Notes: generated by a model from the letters alone, not told the origin. A stretch of DNA of 33,396 nt from Cyanobacteria bacterium UBA2566 (GCA_002340255.1 DDLS01000147.1:1-33396), one strand, 5' to 3'. Shown: positions 8,075 through 16,685, numbered from the stretch's first letter. Program-made: numbers and translations.

Positions 8075-9163
8075 ATGAATCCCAATATTCCCAAACCCAG
8101 TCTATTTGGTCTTCAATATTCCAATCGAGATTTTACCCGCAAAGAAGCTTGGGGTAAAAATTGCTTTAATTCGTCTTTTCCTGCCTCCCTTTGTGCCTAT
8201 TTGCATAGTCGTAATTTAGAGAGTATTTATCTAAAACTTAATTCCAGTTTAACCGTTGAGCATTCCACAATTAATACGGCCCAAGCTTACGGTCTAGTGC
8301 CCCTCTCAAACAATCTATTTTATGCCTTTGAAACCCAATTTACTCCTTATCAGCAGTATGTATTGGGTACGCTTCCAGGAGTAGATTTAGTGACCCAAGC
8401 ACGAGATACAGGTAATTGTTTGCAAGCCCTGGAAATTAAGTTAACTGCTTTACCTGATAATTCCACTTGTGATTTAAACGAAGATGAGTATGGTTCTGAG
8501 CTGGTGATTAGACCAGACACTATTGTTTATTTAGCGTGTAGTTTTGCTCACATTCTCAAAAACCAACCTTGGTCACGGCCACAATTAATTAACGATCGTT
8601 TCTCTAAAATTCTTGATTGGACAGAACCTGAAACTATTATTCCCTATATTCCATTGATGATTGACTCTATTGATAGCCTCGTAACTCTGATTGCAGCCGA
8701 TCAAACTCCTTTTTTAATGCAACCTATATGGAAAACTCAAGGAAAGTCACCAAAACTATCAGAACACTGTATGGATGTTTTTATATGGAGTAATTTGGCC
8801 TTCAGTCGATTATTTATAGATGCTGTCAAAACAGAAATTCAGAATTTCGGTCGAGTCCGATCAATTACCCGGCAAGCTCGGACTGTGATTTGGCTATTCA
8901 AAATGCTTGATGAAGCGATCGCCAAGGGGATTTTTGATTATCGAAAAATCATCGATTCTCTATCTTATAATACAAAAAATGATAAAGCTTTTGCCGTCAG
9001 TGGAAGATTTACACATGTTTATATGACATCAGAGGCTTTAACAAAACCGATAATTCACAAGCAGGAAATTACAAATATTATTTTAGGTGGGGGTCAAAAC
9101 TTATTAAGTCCAGAAAGAAGACTGGATGCTATAATTTATAACTCTCCTAACCTATTTATTTAG
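8075..9163 (+). CDS. HindVP-family type II restriction endonuclease
   Basis: A 362-residue protein whose opening (PSLFGLQYSNRDFTRKEAWG, then KNCFNSSFPASLCAYL) matches my recollection of the HindVP restriction endonuclease family. Members are assigned the site GRCGYC, the site of AcyI-type cyanobacterial enzymes. A PD-(D/E)XK-like arrangement is visible: acidic residues in PGVDLVTQARD, then E-I-K at residues 120-122. The gene is full length and uninterrupted. It begins 27 bp after dnaJ and is noticeably AT-richer than its neighbours, which suggests horizontal acquisition. A methyltransferase gene follows by 15 bp but is truncated. Family recognition is from memory; cleavage activity is untested. 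Confidence 0.8.
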   Translation: MNPNIPKPSLFGLQYSNRDFTRKEAWGKNCFNSSFPASLCAYLHSRNLESIYLKLNSSLTVEHSTINTAQAYGLVPLSNNLFYAFETQFTPYQQYVLGTLPGVDLVTQARDTGNCLQALEIKLTALPDNSTCDLNEDEYGSELVIRPDTIVYLACSFAHILKNQPWSRPQLINDRFSKILDWTEPETIIPYIPLMIDSIDSLVTLIAADQTPFLMQPIWKTQGKSPKLSEHCMDVFIWSNLAFSRLFIDAVKTEIQNFGRVRSITRQARTVIWLFKMLDEAIAKGIFDYRKIIDSLSYNTKNDKAFAVSGRFTHVYMTSEALTKPIIHKQEITNIILGGGQNLLSPERRLDAIIYNSPNLFI

Positions 9164-9178
9164 TTAAAGAGTATCAAT

Positions 9179-9598
9179 ATGGCAATGAAAACAGTAGACT
9201 TATTTGCTGGATGTGGAGGAATGTCATTAGGATTTCAAAATGCTGGATTTAATCTAGTGGCCGGTTTTGACATCTGGAGAAAAGCAATACAAACCTATCA
9301 AGAAAACTTTGATCATCCTATTTTTGAACAAGATCTAGCCGATCTAGATGCTTACAAGATAGTGAGATATTTTCAGCCGGACATGATTATTGGAGGGCCT
9401 CCTTGCCAAGATTTCTCTAGTGCAGGAAAAAGAGATGAAAGTCTAGGCCGTGCAAATTTGACACTTAGTTTTGCCAAACCCGTCAAATTAGCTGAGTATG
9501 TGGCAGGATGTATTCTGAACTATATGGTAAGTGTCTCCCCTCCTATTCGAGACGGCGCTTTAGGCGATCGCCAAAATCCCTATATTATTCCTCATTAA
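9179..9598 (+). pseudogene. C5-cytosine DNA methyltransferase, truncated after motif IV
   Basis: The first about 100 residues are a good m5C methyltransferase N-terminus. Motif I is VDLFAGCGGMSLGFQNAGF (residues 6-24) and motif IV is GGPPCQDFSSAG with catalytic Cys76. After about residue 100 (near 9478) homology appears to stop. The tail PVKLAEYVAGCILNYMVSVS contains no ENV motif, motif VIII, target-recognition domain or motifs IX/X. Family members are usually over 300 residues. Only about 100 bp remain before the convergent gene, with which its end overlaps by 14 bp, so the missing half is not nearby. It was presumably the protective partner of the upstream endonuclease and is presumed inactive. 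Confidence 0.8.
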
Positions 9599-11846
9599 CG
9601 GTTAACTCGATCGGGGGAAGATCGCCCGCAGGGAGATGCACTTCACCAATGATGGCACTTTGGGTATAGCCTAAATTTTGCAGGAGTTTCAAGCATTCTT
9701 CTGCTTGAGGATGGGGAATCCCAGCCACTAATCCCCCAGACCATTGAGGATCGAATAAGAGGGGATAGACAGGATGGGAATCAAAGCTAGACGCATTTTG
9801 CAGATAGGAAATAGGTTCACTAAGCGTTGTCGAAGTACTGGAAGTATTTTCCTGATGGAGTGGACTCGATCGCACGTGGCGCAAACTCTCTAAAGTCCCT
9901 TCTAAAACGGGTAGAGTATCCAAATTTAAGCTAATACTCACCGATGTATGGTTGATCAGGGTCGTCAGATGTGACAATAAACCCAAATTGCCTACTGCTG
10001 TGCAAGCAGTAGCGCCAGTTTCCAGAAAGGTTAGGGATGCTGGATAATTGGATTGAATCATTGAGGCGATCGCCCCTTCTAACCATCGTCCCTTACTTTT
10101 ATACTGCTCTTGAGCTGTCATCAGAGCGCCAACACCCAAGGGTTTCGTCAAAATCAACACTTGTCCGGGTTGTAACTTGGGCGGATACAAGACCGGTTCG
10201 GGATCGACATACCCTTGAGTAGAAAATCCCAGGGATAAGCACGGCCCCAGGGAAGCGCGACATCCCACTAACTGAGTTTGACTGATCGTTAGCGCTTGCA
10301 GAACACCTGAGAGCAGTTGATAGAGGGTTTCTTCCTGTTGCGTAGGAAGACTATTGGGTAATTCTATCCAACCTAAAACACTGTGGGGATTTGCTCCCTT
10401 GGCCAAGATGGGATTTAAGCAATGGTGAGTCGCCAATATGCCGAATAAATACGGATCTCGCAGGCTATCTGTGAGTAAATCCATACTTTTAATTAGGAGA
10501 CCCGGGGTCACGGAGGATAAGGCCAAATTGTCCCCAGGGTTTTCGATCTCGATTAAGGACTCTAATTTGGGATTGTCGGTAATTACCCGCTTCAGCACTG
10601 AGGATAGGCGCTCTGGGGGAATGGGAATTGGGGCCAAGGAGGGATGAGTAGGCGATCGCCCAAAGTCCTCGAATTGAGCCATAAATCGGCGATCGATCCA
10701 GTCCTTCCAGCGCCACAGTAAAGGGTTAGGGCCCAATCCCCATTTACCCCAAGAGGCGATCGCCTTTCCATCTCCCGTACCAATGAGTCCTAAAATTTGC
10801 TTTTGCGGGCGATAGGGTTTCGGTGCTTTCCCTAAAACAGCTTGTTTCAAATTCTCATATAACGGCTGACCTTGACGCACTGCAAACACCCCTGCCTTGG
10901 GCCGCGTATAGTTCACCATGGTGGCAATATCACCAGCAGCAAATACTTGGGGATGGGAAATGGACTGTAGAGAATCCTTAACTAAAATAAAACCATCGGT
11001 ATCCGTTGCTAAACCAGCGGCCTTTAACCAGGGAGGAGCTGAAGCTTGAGTCACCCAAAACACGCGATCGCACTCTAGAGTAAATCCAGACTGACACTGA
11101 AGACCCTGCTCGGAAACTTGGGTTACCCGTTCCCCCAAATGCAGTTGAATATCCCGACGACCCATTAACTGGGCGATGCGTTTGCGCACCACTCGGTTAT
11201 GGGAGGACATAATTTCTTGCCCTTGATGGAACAGATGAATTTCGGGAAACGAAGCCGTATACATGACAAAAGAGGCATCAATATTCCGCATTCCTCCCGT
11301 AGCTTGACGGCAGACAAATAGTCCCTGTTGCATCGTGAGTGCTAACTCAACGCCCCCTGCACCTCCACCCACAATGGCTAGTTTTAAAGGGTGGGTAGGA
11401 TGGCGAGCAAAGCTTTCTATGGTCTCTCGCCAATGGTTGAGGAACTGGGAAACCGGTTTAGCGGGAATGGCGTAGTGATTAGCTCCAGGAACCTGAATCT
11501 GGTTAGGGGTACTCCCAATATCAATGGAGAGCAGGTCAAAGCGGACAGGGGGACGGTGAGCGCAGAGAACTTGATTGCGTTTGAGATCGAGACCAATGGC
11601 ACGATCTTGATAGAGTTGGGCCCGGGCAAATTGACAGAGATGATGTAGATCGATATGGGTTTGGTCAAAGCTGTAGAATCCAGCAATATGGCCCGGTAGC
11701 ATCCCAGAATAGGGGGTGTGCAGGGTATCAACGATCAGGGTGAGACGGACCCCAGGAAGGGGATTGAGGGCAAATTGGCGAAGGGCGATCGCATGGGCGT
11801 GTCCTCCTCCAATCAAGACAATTTCTTTGCTTAGGGTCTGGGCCAT
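9585..11846 (-). CDS. Fused FAD-dependent oxidoreductase / SelD-like protein
   Basis: A 753-residue fusion. Residues 1 to about 400 form a pyridine-nucleotide-disulfide oxidoreductase resembling NDH-2. FAD-binding VLIGGGHAHAIALR-type sequence is at the N-terminus, GGGAGGVELAL follows near 160, and FAAGDIATM near 305. From about 415 onward the protein aligns in order with selenophosphate synthetase (SMDLLTDSLRDPYLFG, LQPGQVLILTKPLGVG, YPLLFDPQWSGGL, GYTQSAIIGEV). This fusion is known in cyanobacteria. Here the SelD signatures have decayed: the usual SDxYAMGG appears as NPILAKG, GGHT as GCRA, and TDVTGFGLLGH as TAVGNLGLLSH. Selenophosphate synthesis is therefore unlikely. The gene converges on the truncated methyltransferase. 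Its true substrate is unknown. Confidence 0.82.
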   Translation of the reverse strand: MAQTLSKEIVLIGGGHAHAIALRQFALNPLPGVRLTLIVDTLHTPYSGMLPGHIAGFYSFDQTHIDLHHLCQFARAQLYQDRAIGLDLKRNQVLCAHRPPVRFDLLSIDIGSTPNQIQVPGANHYAIPAKPVSQFLNHWRETIESFARHPTHPLKLAIVGGGAGGVELALTMQQGLFVCRQATGGMRNIDASFVMYTASFPEIHLFHQGQEIMSSHNRVVRKRIAQLMGRRDIQLHLGERVTQVSEQGLQCQSGFTLECDRVFWVTQASAPPWLKAAGLATDTDGFILVKDSLQSISHPQVFAAGDIATMVNYTRPKAGVFAVRQGQPLYENLKQAVLGKAPKPYRPQKQILGLIGTGDGKAIASWGKWGLGPNPLLWRWKDWIDRRFMAQFEDFGRSPTHPSLAPIPIPPERLSSVLKRVITDNPKLESLIEIENPGDNLALSSVTPGLLIKSMDLLTDSLRDPYLFGILATHHCLNPILAKGANPHSVLGWIELPNSLPTQQEETLYQLLSGVLQALTISQTQLVGCRASLGPCLSLGFSTQGYVDPEPVLYPPKLQPGQVLILTKPLGVGALMTAQEQYKSKGRWLEGAIASMIQSNYPASLTFLETGATACTAVGNLGLLSHLTTLINHTSVSISLNLDTLPVLEGTLESLRHVRSSPLHQENTSSTSTTLSEPISYLQNASSFDSHPVYPLLFDPQWSGGLVAGIPHPQAEECLKLLQNLGYTQSAIIGEVHLPAGDLPPIELTVNEE

Positions 11847-11941
11847 GGGTTTATTTTTTTCTGCACCGAGGAAACCTACACCATCTTTGGGATTTTACCG
11901 CAAGTGCATCCCTATTCTGATCTATCAAGTGATAAAAGTCT

Positions 11942-13456
11942 TCACGTTTTAAGAGCGGGTTTCTGGCGCTGTAGGGGATTCATTCTCACTTCTAGCCATT
12001 TAAACCCAAAGGAAGATAGGGTGGTTAGCACGAGATACATTAAAGCTACGGCTAAGTAAACTTCAAAGGATCGATAGGTGATGGCTACCATTAATTGACC
12101 TTGGCGGAATAGTTCCTCAAATCCAATAACAGCGACTAAACTGGTATCTTTGACTAAGGTAATAAATTCGTTACCTAGAGGGGGTAACATGCGACGTAAG
12201 GCTTGGGGAAAAATCACGTCTTGCATGGTTTGTAGGGGACTCATGCCTAGGGATTGAGAGGCTTCCCATTGACCTTTATCAATGGATTCAATGCCCCCGC
12301 GCATAATTTCGGCTAAGTAGGCGGCACTATTTAAGCTTAAGGCTAAGACGGCTGCGGGAAAGCGATCGAAGCTAAACTCTAACCCTAATTCTTTGAATAA
12401 ACCGGGGAAACCGAAGTAGATCATAAACAGTTGGACGAGCATGGGAGTACCCCGGAAAAAGTCTACATAAATGCGGCAGAGTAGGCGCAAGGGTTTGTAG
12501 GGGGAAATTAGGGCGATCGCCACTAGCGTACCTCCGATTAACCCAAAAGCGAAAGCCAGAGCAGTGAGTAATAAGGTAATCGTCGAGCCTTGAATTAAAT
12601 TAGCAAACAGTTTTCCCCAATCAAAAACAATCACTTCTTGGGTTTCTAAGGCAGGGGGAACGAGGGGTAATTCCGGGGGTTCCCCTGCAAACCAAGTTTG
12701 ATAAATGGCGCGATAACGACCATCCTGAATCAGTAACTCCAGAGCATTATTAATGTCATTTAAGTAGGGAGAATCTTTAGGCATAGCAATGCCATAATAT
12801 TCTTCTGTGACTAATTCACCCACGACTTTCACGCCTTGTAATCCAGCTTGTCTTATGGCGTATAAAGTCACCGGCCCATCATTAACTACAGCATCCACTT
12901 TGCCATTAATCAGTTCTTGTAGAGCTAAAGAGGCCGAGTCAAAAGAACTGATATTTGCCCCTTCGATGGTACTGGCTTCCTGGGCCCCAGTGCTACCAAT
13001 TTGAACGGCTATTTGTTTGCCTTCTAAATCAGAAAAATTTTTAATGCTGGTATTATCCTCTTGCACCGCTATGGCTAAACCTGCCTTAAAATAAGGACGA
13101 GAAAAGGATACAGTTTGCGCTCGTTCTGCGGTGATCGTGATGCCACTAATCGCCGCATCCATAGTTTTCGACTGGAGAGCGGGAATAATGCCATCAAAGG
13201 GTAAACTGACAAATTCGATATTCAGTTCAGCCGCTTCGCCAATGGCTGTCATTAAATCAATATCAAATCCACTTAACTCTCCGGTTGCTTGGTCTTGCAT
13301 TTCAAAGGGGGGAAAGGTGGGTTCTGTCGCCACCTGGAGGGTTGGTGCAGAGGATTGGGCGAAAGTTGATAAACTGGTGAAGATGACCACGAGCAGACAA
13401 CTGGCGATCGCCAGAAAAACTTGAATTTTGCGCTTCAACCACTTACTCCCCATCAT
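11942..13456 (-). CDS. bgtB: Amino-acid ABC transporter, fused binding protein and permease (BgtB-like)
   Basis: About 504 residues from ATG 13456. A signal peptide (KWLKRKIQVFLAIASCLLVV region ending STFAQ) is followed by a family-3 solute-binding domain (LQVATEPTFPPFEM through YQTWFAGEPPELP). A GlnP/HisM-type permease follows, with the EAA loop EASQSLGMSPLQTMQDVIFP. This fused layout matches Synechocystis BgtB, which takes up basic amino acids and glutamine. ATG 13456 has AGAGG seven bases upstream, whereas the in-frame ATG at 13477 has no Shine-Dalgarno, so I prefer 13456. The ATPase gene is divergent, across a 128-149-bp region containing a perfect hairpin. Substrate is inferred from family. 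Confidence 0.88.
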   Translation of the reverse strand: MMGSKWLKRKIQVFLAIASCLLVVIFTSLSTFAQSSAPTLQVATEPTFPPFEMQDQATGELSGFDIDLMTAIGEAAELNIEFVSLPFDGIIPALQSKTMDAAISGITITAERAQTVSFSRPYFKAGLAIAVQEDNTSIKNFSDLEGKQIAVQIGSTGAQEASTIEGANISSFDSASLALQELINGKVDAVVNDGPVTLYAIRQAGLQGVKVVGELVTEEYYGIAMPKDSPYLNDINNALELLIQDGRYRAIYQTWFAGEPPELPLVPPALETQEVIVFDWGKLFANLIQGSTITLLLTALAFAFGLIGGTLVAIALISPYKPLRLLCRIYVDFFRGTPMLVQLFMIYFGFPGLFKELGLEFSFDRFPAAVLALSLNSAAYLAEIMRGGIESIDKGQWEASQSLGMSPLQTMQDVIFPQALRRMLPPLGNEFITLVKDTSLVAVIGFEELFRQGQLMVAITYRSFEVYLAVALMYLVLTTLSSFGFKWLEVRMNPLQRQKPALKT

Positions 13457-13543
13457 TGTCAGGCCTCTTTTCTCCATAAAACCACATCAGAGTGTTGATT
13501 AGTATCAACGGTTGCTTGGTGAATAAAAGTAATGCTGGATACA

Positions 13544-13590
13544 CTTTAGGGGGATTGAGTTTAGATACTCTAAACTCAATCCCCCTAAAG
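13544..13590. repeat. Perfect 22-bp inverted repeat between divergent bgtB and bgtA
   Basis: Left arm 13544-13565 begins CTTTAGGGGGATTGAG. Right arm 13569-13590 is its exact reverse complement, across a 3-nt loop. It ends 14 bp before the bgtA ATG and lies in the only non-coding DNA between the two transporter genes. It could be an operator region, a translational control hairpin for bgtA, or a miniature mobile repeat. There is no terminator-type U-tract on either side. Confidence 0.85.
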
Positions 13591-13604
13591 ATGGTTCAAA
13601 AACG

Positions 13605-14360
13605 ATGGTTAATTCAGCAACTCCCGTAATGGCATGTGAAGACTTGCATAAAAGTTTTGACGACCTTGAAGTGCTAAAAGGGGTAACGACCACTTTATCT
13701 GAAGGGGATGTGGTTTCGGTAATTGGCCCTTCTGGATGTGGCAAGACAACCTTTTTACGGTGCTTAAATCGTCTAGAGTCTATTAATAAAGGACGCTTAG
13801 AGGTGATGGGGATCGATCTGTCCCATGCGCAAGTCAGTCAAGCGACGCTGCGTCAACTCCGAAGTCGAGTGGGGATGGTCTTTCAGCACTTCAATCTGTT
13901 TCCCCATTTAACGGTTTTACAAAACTTGATGCTTGCCCCTCTGAAGGTTTTAAAACAGTCGGAATCAGAAGGTCGAGAGCGAGCAATCCATTACTTAGAA
14001 AAGGTGGGTTTAGGCAATAAAGCTCAGTTTTATCCAGAACAACTTTCAGGGGGACAAAAACAACGGGTGGCGATCGCCCGTAGCTTGTGCATGAACCCTA
14101 GTATTCTCCTGTTTGACGAACCCACTAGTGCCCTCGATCCAGAGTTGGTTGGGGAAGTTCTCAGCGTCATGAAGCAATTGGCTCAAGAGGGAATGACTAT
14201 GGTTGTGGTGACCCATGAAATGCAGTTTGCGCGGGAAGTTTCTAATAAAGTTTTGTTCTTCCACCAAGGCATTATCGAAGAATCTGGCGATCCTCAAGTG
14301 TTATTTACCCAACCAAAGAGCGATCGCCTGAAATCCTTTCTCAGTCGAATCAATCAATAA
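13605..14360 (+). CDS. bgtA: Amino-acid ABC transporter ATP-binding protein (BgtA/GlnQ-like)
   Basis: A 251-residue polar amino-acid ABC ATPase. Walker A is GPSGCGKTT, the Q-loop is HFNLFPHLT, the signature is LSGGQKQRVAIARSL, Walker B is ILLFDEPTSALDPE, and the H-loop is VVTHEMQFA. It completes the transporter whose fused binding protein/permease is encoded divergently upstream; by family this is the Bgt basic amino-acid and glutamine system. ATG 13605 (MVNSATPVMACEDLHKSF) and ATG 13629 are both possible; the first lacks a clear Shine-Dalgarno. The 14-bp distance from the perfect hairpin means that hairpin would lie in the ribosome-landing region if transcribed. Confidence 0.9.
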   Translation: MVNSATPVMACEDLHKSFDDLEVLKGVTTTLSEGDVVSVIGPSGCGKTTFLRCLNRLESINKGRLEVMGIDLSHAQVSQATLRQLRSRVGMVFQHFNLFPHLTVLQNLMLAPLKVLKQSESEGRERAIHYLEKVGLGNKAQFYPEQLSGGQKQRVAIARSLCMNPSILLFDEPTSALDPELVGEVLSVMKQLAQEGMTMVVVTHEMQFAREVSNKVLFFHQGIIEESGDPQVLFTQPKSDRLKSFLSRINQ

Positions 14361-14722
14361 TACAGCGTTTTGGGATTTGATGCAAGGAAACTTGGTTCTA
14401 CACTTTTCCTGGGCGATCTATCTATTCATAAATATTCTCATTAAACTTTATAGATCATTCAAGGTTATTGCTAATCCATAGATCTGGCAGACGGACGAAT
14501 CCGTGTTAGAAACTAGAATTCATCCCAGTGAAGAAGAGTCGAAAGGCAATCTCTGTATGGATTACAGGGAAAATGGGACAAACGTCCCTAACTCAGCCCA
14601 GGGTGAAGCAGAGATTGATTAAAAAAATATAAAGCTAAACCCGATACCTCAAGCTTTTGTACTACAATTAGATTGTAATCTATTGATAAAAATTTGCATT
14701 AAATTCACCCCACCCCTAAATT
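14361..14722. other. 362-bp gene-free stretch upstream of the anaerobic gene group
   Basis: No coding region is supported here. It starts with AATACAGCG, like the ends of the foldback repeats elsewhere in the window. In the middle is a 9-bp pairing, CAATCTCTG (14547-14555) with CAGAGATTG (14609-14617), enclosing smaller complementary segments such as GGGAC-AAAC-GTCCC. A run of A follows. I do not recognise a known RNA class. The 3' end holds the candidate promoter/operator for the methyltransferase gene. Confidence 0.4.
14657..14687 (+). promoter_or_regulatory. Candidate promoter with palindromic operator in its spacer
   Basis: TTGTAC (14657-14662) and TATTGA (from 14681) could be -35 and -10 elements 18 bp apart. 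The spacer contains the perfect inverted repeat TACAAT-TAG-ATTGTA (14663-14677). A regulator bound there would cover the promoter. It lies about 35 bp before the methyltransferase ATG. The regulator is unknown; it is not an FNR-type TTGAT-N4-ATCAA box. Confidence 0.35.
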
Positions 14723-15499
14723 ATGTCGCAAAAAGTACTGAACTTAAAAACAGCTCCTGGACATCAGGTGTTAGCAAAGGCAGGAAAAAAGCTTCTACGT
14801 CCTGGTGGACGAGCTGCAACGGATAGGTTGTTGGCAGCGGCTAATTTTCAGCCAGGCGATAGCGTACTGGAGTTAGCCGCTAGTTTTGGGCATAGCGCGA
14901 TCGCCTTAGCTAAAAAGCACCCAGTTAAGGTCATCGGGATTGAAAGAAATACTGACAGTGTGGCAACAGCCCAAGCTAACATTGTTGCTGCTGGAGCTAA
15001 GGATCGAGTGAGCGTCATAGAAGGCGATATTTTCAACTTAGATCGGGTTCCAGGTGAATTTGATTTTGTGCTAGCCGAAGCCATTTTGACTATGCAATCT
15101 CCATCGGCTAAAGCCAAAATTCTCAGAGGAGTGCGAAATCGCCTACGTCCTGGTGGACGCTTTCTATCCCACGAACTGCTCGTATGCAGTCAAAACAGCG
15201 AAATTCGTCAGGCATTATCTTCCGCGATTCGCGTCAATGCCAACCCACTCACCCAAATTGAGTGGGTTCAAGCCTGTGAAAGTGCAGGACTACAAGTGCA
15301 GTTTCATCAAACTGGTGCCATGGGTTTGCTCAATCCCAAACAAATGCTCCATGATGAAGGCTGGCTCGGCACGATGAAAATTACCTGGAATATGTCGATC
15401 GATCCCCAACTGCGATCGCGAATCTTGCAGATGCGGCAAGTCTTCCAAGAATATAAAGATGATTTAGGATACATCGTTTTGTGCGCTCAACGCCCCTAG
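14723..15499 (+). CDS. Class I SAM-dependent methyltransferase
   Basis: A 258-residue Rossmann-type methyltransferase. Motif I is VLELAASFGHSAIALA near residues 49-64, with AAS in place of the usual glycine-rich loop. The acidic residue ending strand 2 is GIERN, and the motif IV region is FDFVLAEAIL. LRPGGRFLSHE corresponds to the conserved post-motif turn. Substrate cannot be read from the sequence. It heads a same-strand group with a cupin (10 bp gap) and a YwiC-like membrane protein (30 bp gap), just upstream of pyruvate formate-lyase. Clusters of such proteins are linked elsewhere to low-oxygen or nitric-oxide responses, so a role in anaerobic adaptation is a hypothesis. Confidence 0.8.
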   Translation: MSQKVLNLKTAPGHQVLAKAGKKLLRPGGRAATDRLLAAANFQPGDSVLELAASFGHSAIALAKKHPVKVIGIERNTDSVATAQANIVAAGAKDRVSVIEGDIFNLDRVPGEFDFVLAEAILTMQSPSAKAKILRGVRNRLRPGGRFLSHELLVCSQNSEIRQALSSAIRVNANPLTQIEWVQACESAGLQVQFHQTGAMGLLNPKQMLHDEGWLGTMKITWNMSIDPQLRSRILQMRQVFQEYKDDLGYIVLCAQRP

Positions 15500-15509
15500 A
15501 GGAAAACCC

Positions 15510-15839
15510 ATGACAACCACTCTACTCAACATTGCCTCCTCATACCTAAAATTACCTGATGTTATTGAATACCCCGAAGCAGGGATATTAAGCAAAGTTG
15601 TACTCCAAGATGATTGCTGTAAATACACCCTGTTTTGTCTAGCAACAAATACGGGAATTTCCGAACATACTGCTGTTCGCAATGCCACCATCAGCGTATT
15701 GGAAGGAAAAGGAACTTTGACGCTAGAGGGCGAGGAGATTGAACTGGAAACCGGAGTCTTCGTCGTCATGCCTGCCCATGCTCCTCACTCTCTCAAGGCT
15801 CAGACGAACTTGGCCTTTTTGCTAACCTTATCAGCCTAA
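15510..15839 (+). CDS. Single-domain cupin protein
   Basis: A 109-residue one-domain cupin. Cupin motif 1 is around ISEHTAVRNATISVLEGKG (His in EHTA, Glu in LEGKG), and motif 2 is around VFVVMPAHAPHSLKA, where His residues may bind a metal. ATG 15510 has AGAGGAAAA just upstream and lies 10 bp after the methyltransferase stop, so the two are likely co-transcribed. Small cupins of this type often bind ligand or metal or act with regulatory partners. The specific ligand is unknown. Confidence 0.82.
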   Translation: MTTTLLNIASSYLKLPDVIEYPEAGILSKVVLQDDCCKYTLFCLATNTGISEHTAVRNATISVLEGKGTLTLEGEEIELETGVFVVMPAHAPHSLKAQTNLAFLLTLSA

Positions 15840-15869
15840 GACAAGCTTTACACAGGAGATTCTAATATT

Positions 15870-16685
15870 GTGGCATCCTCTCAATCCAATGTCGTTCCAG
15901 AATCAGTAACCTCTTTACCTCGCCTTTGGTATCGCCCCACTCTATCGCCCCATCATGGTATCTATGTCATGCTGGTGATTTCATTTTTGACGGGAGTTGC
16001 GGCTTCTCAACACTGGACTCTCTCCACAACTCTAGCTCTAGTGTGTGCTTTTGCCGGGTTCCAAGCCGAACATCCCCTTACCTTACAAATCAAACAGCGC
16101 CACAGTTGGAAACCTCGATTTCTGCTTTGGAGTAGTATTTATGCAGGCATAGCCTTAATAACTGGCGGTTACTTATATCTACAAGCGCCCCTATTGCGAT
16201 GGATTTATCTAGGAGCGATCGTTACCTTGGCGATCGATACTCTTTCAGTTTTAAATCGTCAGCAAAAAACCTATGTTAATGAGTTCATCACTTTCGCCGC
16301 AGTTTGTCTGGCTGCTCCATTGGCTTACATCGCTACAACGGGAACCTGGACAACGTCTATCATCGGTCTATGGCTACTCAACACGCTATTTTTTAGCAGT
16401 GCTATTTTTACCGTCAAACTGCGCAAATCCAAAACCTCATCGCTCATTCCACCTGTTCTCTATCATCTCATTGCAACTGCTATCATTACCGAACTTTGGT
16501 TTTTGGGCTGGCTCTCGGCGATCTCTGCCCTGAGTTTTGGAATTGCCCTACTCAAAATCGCCTTAATTCTTTGGAAAAAAAATTGGTATTGTACCACTCC
16601 CATCTACAACGTTGCCAAGCTAGAAACGAGCTTTAGTCTGTTGTTTCTGTCCGTAGTCGCGATCTCCCAATTCCTGTCCATCTAA
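15870..16685 (+). CDS. YwiC-like integral membrane protein
   Basis: A 271-residue, very hydrophobic protein with about seven or eight membrane segments. Near the N-terminus RPTLSPHHGIYVML corresponds to the PxEHGAY-type motif of YwiC-like proteins, then TGVAASQHW and a QAEHPLT loop. In Bacillus ywiC lies near the nitrate/fnr genes, and its homologs occur in anaerobic contexts; the biochemical function is not established. It starts with GTG at 15870, with CAGGAG about 10 bp upstream. It is third in the methyltransferase-cupin-ywiC run and precedes pflB by 213 bp containing a strong hairpin. Confidence 0.72.
   Translation: MASSQSNVVPESVTSLPRLWYRPTLSPHHGIYVMLVISFLTGVAASQHWTLSTTLALVCAFAGFQAEHPLTLQIKQRHSWKPRFLLWSSIYAGIALITGGYLYLQAPLLRWIYLGAIVTLAIDTLSVLNRQQKTYVNEFITFAAVCLAAPLAYIATTGTWTTSIIGLWLLNTLFFSSAIFTVKLRKSKTSSLIPPVLYHLIATAIITELWFLGWLSAISALSFGIALLKIALILWKKNWYCTTPIYNVAKLETSFSLLFLSVVAISQFLSI

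Noticed and set aside
9470..9600. Simple frameshift hiding the rest of the methyltransferase
   Set aside because: Only about 100 bp remain before the convergent gene, and I see no motif VI (ENV) in the other frames there, so the missing part is deleted rather than out of frame.
14660..14690. FNR/DNR-type box upstream of the methyltransferase gene
   Set aside because: The palindrome is TACAAT-N3-ATTGTA, not TTGAT-N4-ATCAA, so no FNR-family assignment is justified.
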